Assembly (NCBI GenBank): GCA_037783415.1
Contig: JAZGTN010000060.1
Coordinates: forward strand, 744,001-808,000
DNA: 64,000 nucleotides
From: Leptasterias polaris
Lineage: Eukaryota; Echinodermata; Asteroidea; Forcipulatida; Asteriidae
Direction: 5' to 3'
Part shown: positions 38,601-47,600 of the stretch, piece after piece
Layout: every line of letters starts with the position of its first letter
Numbering within the stretch: position 1 is the stretch's first letter
Notes under the pieces: model-generated
Told to the model about the DNA's origin: nothing
The model's input: the letters and a program-made list of their open reading frames with translations, nothing else
Databases searched by the model: none
Position numbers and translations under genes: made by a program

Positions 38601-41600
38601 CACCACACCAAGGACTTAAATAATCTTATGGCTCCGAAGCTTTTTCACAAACCTCACCCAAGTTGTGGAATGCCCTACCATCTTCACTGAGAACATCTGC
38701 CACCCTGGACAATTTCAAATCCAACCTCAAATCTCAACTTGCCTCCTCTCGATCTTGGTAAATTTTTGTTAAGCACATTGAGATTTCTCAAAAGTTAAGT
38801 TTTGCGCTTTTTAAGACTTACTTATTATTCTTCTTATTATTATAATTATGCTTATTATAACTGCCCCAAACTTACCGTAACATTGAGGCCAAGACACCCC
38901 TACGTCCTGAAGGGATGCTGTAGCTAGATCAAGCCCTCGCCATCCGTACGTCTCTTCACTAGTGGGCGACTCAGAACACGCGTAGATAGAAGCCGGTGAT
39001 TGGCTGAAGGTATACCCCTCCTGACACGAAACCACGCACAGTGTACCCCCATCTAGCCAACTCTCACACACCAAAGCCCCATGGAGAGGTGGTTCCATGT
39101 AGGAACACTCATACGCTGGGAAGGATGAAATGTAAGATACTACTTCAGTACTGTTTGAAACACTTGATTTTGTTGCGTGTCTTGGTCGAGCGGTTTAGTT
39201 CACCGGACTCAAGCTCTGGTGTTGTCCGCAGCAGAGTGTGGGTTTGAATCATGGTCATGACACTTGTGCCCTTGAGCAAGGCACTTAACCATAATTGCTT
39301 CGTAAAACATTGGGAAGGTATCGCATTCTGCTCTACCAGACAGGCTCCTAGTGGATGATACCCATGCCTACATCCTTACAGACTGTGAAGGAGGTAACCC
39401 TGCTTCAGCCCCAGGTGCCCCTGGTGACATTTGATTTGGGTCGACAGCCCAGATCGGTTAAGTGTAGCCCACACCTTGAAGTGGCCGTCCGACCTTGTGA
39501 TGTTGGGAGATATCTCATTAAAAACTTTAAAACAAACAAACTTTATAAACAGTCTGTTTGTCGACAAATTTCCAAGTTTTGAGACCGAGCCAAATGTCAA
39601 ATTACCCTGGGTTGACTCTTTGAGTAAACAAAATTCAATCAATGACCGTTCATTTCGGAATTCCCATAGGAATTGTTCAGCAAAGAGCTAATACTACTCC
39701 TGGCTGAAATCAATACATTTTTACAGGAATTTTCAAAGGTTCTCAGCAGAAAAATAATGTTTAGTTCATTCCTGAAAATTGATGACATTCAACCAAAACG
39801 GCATCGAATTTGACCTTCCTCTTTGGAATGTACAGACCCCGTTTGTTTTTTAAGTTTGATAACGTCACGTTTCAAATTTGGCTATGAAAGAGTATCAAAG
39901 AAAAAGGCATTTACACAATTTCAACTCGAGGTTATAGACTATAATTTGTTCCTTATTTTAATAAGGTCTCCATCTATTGAAAAATTAGTGAATCACAAAA
40001 CTTAATTTGACCTTGGTGCCCCTCTTTAACAAATAAAAATAGTGAAACCCGCCTCAATGTTCTGCTAAAAGTAATATAGATCTTACTGTTAAAATAACAA
40101 GCATTTGAGACAAAACACAAGTATATCAAGCATGCTTACCTTTCAGAAAAATTGTGAAGTTACAAAACGCATCGTATCCAGCAGCGTCTTTTGCCTGGTA
40201 CCACACCTCCTTCTGTGCATCTAATGAGGCTGTAATGCCATCCGCCTGACTATTTGTGTCCGTTGATAAGATGCCCTCGTTGTCTTGAAACCTTGGCGGG
40301 TCCCACGCCACCCACATGGTCTGGGTGTCGGTCATCTTCATGACATCTGCTGGACAATTGAGCAGGAGTGGAGGCTCATCATCTGAAATGAGAAAAGTAA
40401 ATCTAACTTGACGTTAAACCATACTTTCTCTGTTTATTGACGAAAAGAGCGAACTTTATACTTTGTTATATTTATTGGTAATCACTTGATAATTAAAGAA
40501 ACAGGTGAAACCTTACAATGCTGCCTCCCAGATTGCATCGTAAACTAGAGTTACTAAGAATGGCTTTTAGCCATGTTTGGGTTGAACTTAAATACAAAAA
40601 AAACTAAACAAATAATAACTATAAGTATAATAGACTGTGCAAGTCTCGCGCGCATTCGAACCTCCGGGACCATAGTGGTCCCAACCATATGGAGTTTTAC
40701 GTGGGCGAGATTTTGTTTCGTCAATTATTTTAGTTTAACGTAGTTTATGACCTCGAAAATTATACATGTTGTTGGGAATGTAATACTAAGTGATAACAAC
40801 ATATGAAAGTAAAACCAATTCAACAATATAATGAAGAAAACCCAAGAATTAAACTTGACCTCAGCTTCCGGTTATTGCAAAAAATTAAGAATTTTGTGCT
40901 CGCCTCCGATCATAAAACTTATGTAAACGCTTGTTTTGAATGCGCGATTATAATCGCCAGATGCAGTAATTGCAAAGCGAACCCTTTTCATTGCAGTCTA
41001 TGGTTGTTGAGGCGTCAGCATCCTCTTTAAACTGCGATACGGGTCCATTTAAGACCCGTTTGACCTTCACGAATCCGCGTAAGGGGTTTCTAAAAAGTTA
41101 ACATCAAATAAGCATCCTTGTCCCAGAGTTTTAATTTTTTTTCCAATAATAATATTGTGTAATTTTTTCAAAAGCTAAAACTTTTCATAAAATTGTAATG
41201 ATTTATTTTTGTTGTTCAGATTTTGTCATGAGAAATAATTTAAAACAAAGATTTGATTTCAGAAATAAAAATGTTCTTCGTTTGACGTGTTTTCTCGTTC
41301 GGATAAGTGCGAGACTTGCACAGTCTATAGGAACCACACACTTTAAAGCAGAAATTAAAATATTCAGAGGATAATTTCTTACCAATGATCTCAACATTGA
41401 ATGAACATTCTGCTAACATCCCATTCACATTGACCGCATTATACTTGATTTCCGTCACTCCGACCCCCAACAACACCGGGGGCTTTATGGTCGATGTAGT
41501 GATAAGCCGACTGCCAGATTGGTCGACGGCTCGAGGAATACGCCATGTTACCATGGTGGTTGAACGCCGATGGTCGGCTTGTAGGACAACATCAACAGGG

Positions 41601-44600
41601 CAGTTGAGCCAGACTGGAGGCGCCAGGTTCGAGTTTGCTGGAGGTATGAAGGAGATCAATCAAAGATAGATTAGATTTTACTTTTCCCCTACATTGATAC
41701 AAGGCAAAACTGAAACATAATTTTCTTTATCACAGATGCAATATTTACACCAGTTTAATGCATCCAGATTATCGCCTCTAAAAAGTGAACGCAAACTGCA
41801 AAACCCTCAATTGCTTCTGTGAAGCATCAGGCCTGAATTGCTTGGTCAACTCACTGTGAAGGACTAGGAGAGTCGGTGTGGTTCAGTGGTTAGACTGCAG
41901 GACTTGCAATCGTAAGGTTGTGGGTTCGAATCTTACCAAGCTATTAAACTACTGATTTTGCAATGACTAGAATTATCATTGTTGTCTAGTTACTGAATCA
42001 CAATTTCTTGATTTGTGCAATTTATAATCATAGACGTAAAACCAATGTTTGTAAAGAGAGATTGGCTGTTGCCAGCTTGGTGTTTTTATCCCCTGCAATG
42101 GGAACAGTGGTCCACTGGCCAAATGCCAGTTAAAACACCTGAGGACCAGTCACAGCTCTCTCCAAGTTGTCCTGCTGGCTAGTTCAGTGTTAGAGAACAT
42201 CCCTGTTTCAATTGAAATATGGACTAGGGAAAAATCTGACAGACTGGTAAAATGAAAAGTTAACTGAGCCGTGCTGGCCAGTTACTCAAAAGGTCAAGGG
42301 CAAACCCTGACTTAAGGAGAAGATCATCTAAACAAACAAACAAACAAACAAAACAAACAAACAAACAAACACCCCAACAACCCAACAAACAAACAAGCAA
42401 ACAAACAAACAAACAACCCAACAAACAAACAACCCAACAACCCAACAAACAAACAAACAAACAAACAACCCAACAAACAAACAAACACCCCAACAACCCA
42501 ACAAACAAACAAACAAACAAACAAGTAAATAAAACACAATGTGTGTTACATTTTCACAACCAACATTTTGTCACTTTCAAGAACCAAAATAAAGGAGGCA
42601 CTACCTTGGCAGATTGATGTCTGACCAGTCCACACTGCTTCTCCATCTTCAGTAACTTCACAGACAATTGACGACACTGCAATTCCACTCCCAAAATCAC
42701 ATACGAATGTACAGGTTGAACCCAGAGCAAAGTTTGGGTCGTCACAGGACACTTGGCCATTGGGTGGTGACCTTGGAGTAGTGCACGACTGCACAGAATC
42801 TGCTGTTTAGACACAAAGCAAACAAAAATCAGTTTGGTTCTCTACATTGGTAATAGATTTGCCCTTCCAATCATAACAGCAAAAATGAGTGGCAAAAATT
42901 AATGTTAGTTTAAAATCAAATAACAATTTTAAGCTAGTTTTAGTTGTAATAATCATCACCCTAGATCCTCTAGACAGTGTAGATTGGTGGGTTATGACAA
43001 CCATCAATTTTGTAAATTTATTCCATGTTTTTTTTTTTTTTTTTTTTTTTCCAAAAATGTTTAATGTACTTAATTGCTACACTTAAATTGTTGAATCAAA
43101 AGGTTAAAAAAGCTGCTACCATTATTAATTATTAAAGATCGGCTCATACTTCCTGCGAATGCGAATGCGATGCAAATTTGGACTCATAATTCCCAACAAA
43201 CAATTTGGAAGAGTTTCCGAAACATTCGCTGTGAAAGAGCTGTTACGTCAAGTTCGCTTCGCGAGAAGCCTTCGTAGGAAGTATGGACCAGGCTTTTAAG
43301 GGTGTATGTTGCAAAGTGACGGGTACTTCTTGTCTAAACTCTAAGTAGTTGCAATAATTCTTTCTGCATAATTAATTTATTTTGAATCAAATTTTGCAAA
43401 TTTTTGGCCATACATTTATGTCAGACTAGTGTCTCGATCTTGACTAGATGTGTCAAATTTTAACAACTTTCAGAAATTATAACACACATAATATTTTAGG
43501 ATAACAGATTTAATCTCCGTTGTGTAATGAATCAATTCCCTTATGTGTGGAATAGTTTACCCATACCCATTAGAGAAAAAGCTATCAACTCCCATGACTA
43601 AATATAAATCTGTATAAATCCACAAACACTGTATTCTACCTTATTAGTTTGCTTTCATTCGCCTACTTCACCTATGTTAAGGTTCATCTGAGGATCTTGG
43701 TCAAACGGATTTTGTGCAATACTCTTGAATTTATTGATTTTAATGTATTTTCTAAAAAGATTTTATAATTATATTTTACATTTTCTATGTAATTTTAAAC
43801 TGTTTATGACGTATTTTCTCTTGTATTTTTATGTGCCTTTGTAGGTTGTTATTGTCTGGATCGCCTTTAGATAGTGATTATTTTCGCTTTTTGGTTATCC
43901 GCAGGCTTGTTCTCTGTAGTCTTATTTTTAGTGTTATTTTTCTGTATGTACTGTTTGTGTAATGCCTGGAAATAAATAAATAAATAAATAAATAAATAAA
44001 TTTGGAACATCTTAACTTTAGTTTTAGGCTAAAATAAAAACACCATCACCGTCAGAAGTAGCCCCACTTCTGTGACAGAAGTTGGGCTACGTCAGACAAA
44101 AGGGGTAGGGGAAGTCCACACATAAATGAGTTTCACTAAATTAAGATCATCGCAATTAAATGTGAATAATTTCGACTACAAAATTACATATCGGAACTGG
44201 TGAACCTGCAGTTAATTACAAGTGCATAAAATTAAAAAACTTTTTTCTTTAGTAGAGACAAAAACCAACTGGATCTCGGCAGGGTGATCGAAACTAGTTA
44301 GTTTCTCAGTTGATCTCAGTTGATCCACAATAGTTAGGTATTTCAAAATTATAAAGGTATTTTACCAGCTAGCGAATATTAAAAAAATAAATAAATAAAT
44401 CAACAGTTTACCACGCTGGGAAGTAGGAAAGAAGCCGAGACTTTCTTGTTTATGTTTACAAATGAACCGCTGCTGCGCTTCAGCTTTTCTAGTAGGGCGC
44501 CCTCTTTTGTCTTTAAAGCAAAAGTTGCAATAACCCGATAGCAACTTTTTTGTATGTGTCACTTTCGGTCAAAGGTTTCGATCGAATTACCCCGCTCGGG

Positions 44601-47600
44601 AAGATTTAATGGTGTAGAAAATAGTTGTTACCTTCCCTTTTCGTATTTTTTTTCCCCCTTTCTTTCTTGTTTTTCAATTTTAAGCAAAATACAATAAAGT
44701 TTACTTTCATCCGACATCGTTTAAACGACACAAGTTTCCTTCCTCAACTCAAGCAACTTTAATACAATGAAACAGGATCTTGGAACCAAACATTGCGGAT
44801 TCGAGAAGATTGTTTATACCAAACAGGACATCGTTGATAGGATTCTGGTGCCCTCTTTGAAAACTTAGGCCCTAACTGAACTTACGTGCGCAGTTTCCCC
44901 TGATTCCATTTCCAGTGTAGCCTGGCGGACACATACAAGAAAATGCCCCCGTGTCGACGTGACAGACGCACCGTGCGGTGCCGTCACAACACCCACCACT
45001 TAGCCCATCACAGAGTTTGCTACAATGATTGGCACTGACATCCACTATAAGTTGATTTGGAAGCTCTTTGTCTACAAAAATAATTCAATGAAGTCGATAC
45101 AATGTTATATATTGTTGGTGACATGGTGACTTATCATTCCACCAGCTGAGTGACTTTCTGACATGTTGTAATGTCATAATTGCTCGGCAATAGTCCACAG
45201 ACCTATCCTTTGCTTGCGGTATTTACCTCCCACATTCAAGTCATTAGTGGGGGATGGGGTCCTAAATATCGCATATTTTGAAGAAAAAACCCGTTTGATT
45301 TAAAATAAGTTGAATGCTTGTGATATGCAGCCAGTCAGTTAACGATGCCTGGCGCAGTATGTTAAGCAAAATTTAATATAAAACCTGTTAAAGGCACTGG
45401 ACACTAGCCTATTGGTAATTACTCAAAATAATTGTTAGCATAAAAACTTACTTGGTTACAAGCAATGGAGAGCTGTTGGTAGTATAAAACATTGTGAGAA
45501 ACGACTCCCTCTGAAGTGACGTAGTTTTTGAGAAAAGGGTAATTTCTCACTCAAATAATAAAAGACTTCAGTGAAGCCTTTTATTATAGGCATCTGAAAG
45601 CACACAACTTTGTACAACAAGGGTGTTTTTTCTTTCATTGTCGATAACCAATTGAGTCCAAATTGTTCCCAGATTTGTTACTTTATGCATTTGACAATTA
45701 CCAAAGGTGTCCAGTGTCATTTTCTGTGTATGCCCAATGTCTTGGTGTCCTTTCGCTTCGCAATTTTGTTTGTTAGTGCATGTCCACTTGGGATCTACGA
45801 AACTGGTCCGTACGAGTTTCTCTCTTTATAAGAAAACAAATCTTTAAATCTTTTTGCCTCATCCAAGTGATAATTTTTTTTCTTCTTCAAAATTTAACAT
45901 CTGGAGTAAATCTGGCGTGTCGTGGTCGACCGGTTTAGAGCACCGGACTCAACTCTGGTGTTTCTCATCATCAGATCAAGATACTTTACCATAATGCTTT
46001 GTCTTTCGGATAACCCGGGTACTAGGACTGGTAGTGCACATACAACAAACCTAAACACTTACCGCCGTGGTGTTTCTGGTTCAAATAGCCACCAACCTCA
46101 CTTATGAGGCATCATTGGTTTCATTACCAGAAATAATATAGTGGCAATAACAAAAACTATGTATAGACATATTGCCCTATTAATAACTCACTGCCATTGT
46201 GTCTGAGCTGGACATGCCTTGGCATACATCCATTTCCTTTTATTGTTGACGTGTTAAAGGCCCTGTACACTATTGGTAAGATCGAAAAACACAAATGTTC
46301 ACAGATTCACACATAACTTACATGATTTAAAGTAAGTAATGGTAGAAAGGGTTCCTTAAAATATTTTTGCCTAAAAATGCTATCGTTTCTGAGAAATGAG
46401 TAAAACAATAGTTTTTATCGCGCGCGATAATAAACTCGATGTTTGAAAAACAGAAAACACATAAGGTCTCTTTTCACTATTTTCTCGTGACCTCGATGAC
46501 CAATTGAGCTCAAATTTTCACAGGTTTGTTATTTCATGTATGTGGTTGATTACACAAAACATGAACACTGTCTGTGATTATTTTGTCAGCTCTGCCAATC
46601 CTGTATAATACCTTTAACTTCTGGTAACTTGTTAAAGATCGCACTGTTGCAACATTTTACAAACAAAATGTTTCATAGTCCCAAATGACATTAATATTCT
46701 AAAAAGTATCACAATGGGTGTTCACAACATTGGTAAGATTGAGAAAATAAACGTTTACAGATTTGCACATAACTATACATGGCGTAAATAGGGTAACTTC
46801 CCTTGAAACGATTTTTGCCTAAAATGCAATTTATTTTTTTTACAAATGAAAAAAGCAATAAGGTTTGATCGCGCGAGGCAAAAACTCGGTGTTCTATAAA
46901 CAATGAAAACATAATCATTAAGGTTTCAACTTTTTCAACCTTGTGACTCCAAGACCGATTGAGCTAAGACTTTTACAGGTTTGTCGTTGTGCCTATGTTG
47001 GGTCACATACAGTGCGGATACTAGTCTTTGACAATTGTAAATGTTGTCTATATGCTTCTAAATAAATATCTAGTTTTGTTTTTACCTCATCTCAAAACTG
47101 TGTGTCCACCAAACCTTACGGGTTTGGTTTGTTGTGGGGTCCCGCTATTAATGTTCCATTATTCCCTTTCTAAATAATTCCTCTGTGGTGTTGAACAAAG
47201 AAAAACTTTGTTGGCTTTAATATTTCATTGTGTAAAAGACCCCAAAAGGCCAGGGCCCTTCGTTAAGTCCCAATATTTGCACATTACTTGCAGGCATTAC
47301 ACATCGATTTTTAGTTTCTATACTTTAATTAAACTAAATATATAAAATAATTACCTTCAGTTAGACCAGTTGAAAGGGGGGTCATATCTTCCCACTTCTT
47401 CAAGAAAAATACATAATCCTGCGTTGCTATGGCAATCAGTTCTTTCTTGTTCACACCATTTCCTATTCCAAATGCAACGAGTAATGTCCCACCTTGACGC
47501 ATGCGTTCAGCGACACTAGTCGGGGCTGTGTCACCACGAGCACGGTCGTCCGTAAGCGTGACCACTAGGCCTAACCTTTAAAGTAAATCAGAAGAGCGGT

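Noticed and set aside
41872..41945. tRNA-Ala gene
   Set aside because: Box A and box B are present, but the acceptor stem does not pair and a similar copy with the same downstream body occurs at 50475.
42324..42539. Three overlapping minus-strand ORFs rich in Cys, Leu, Phe and Val
   Set aside because: They are translations of the (AAAC)n simple repeat in three frames.
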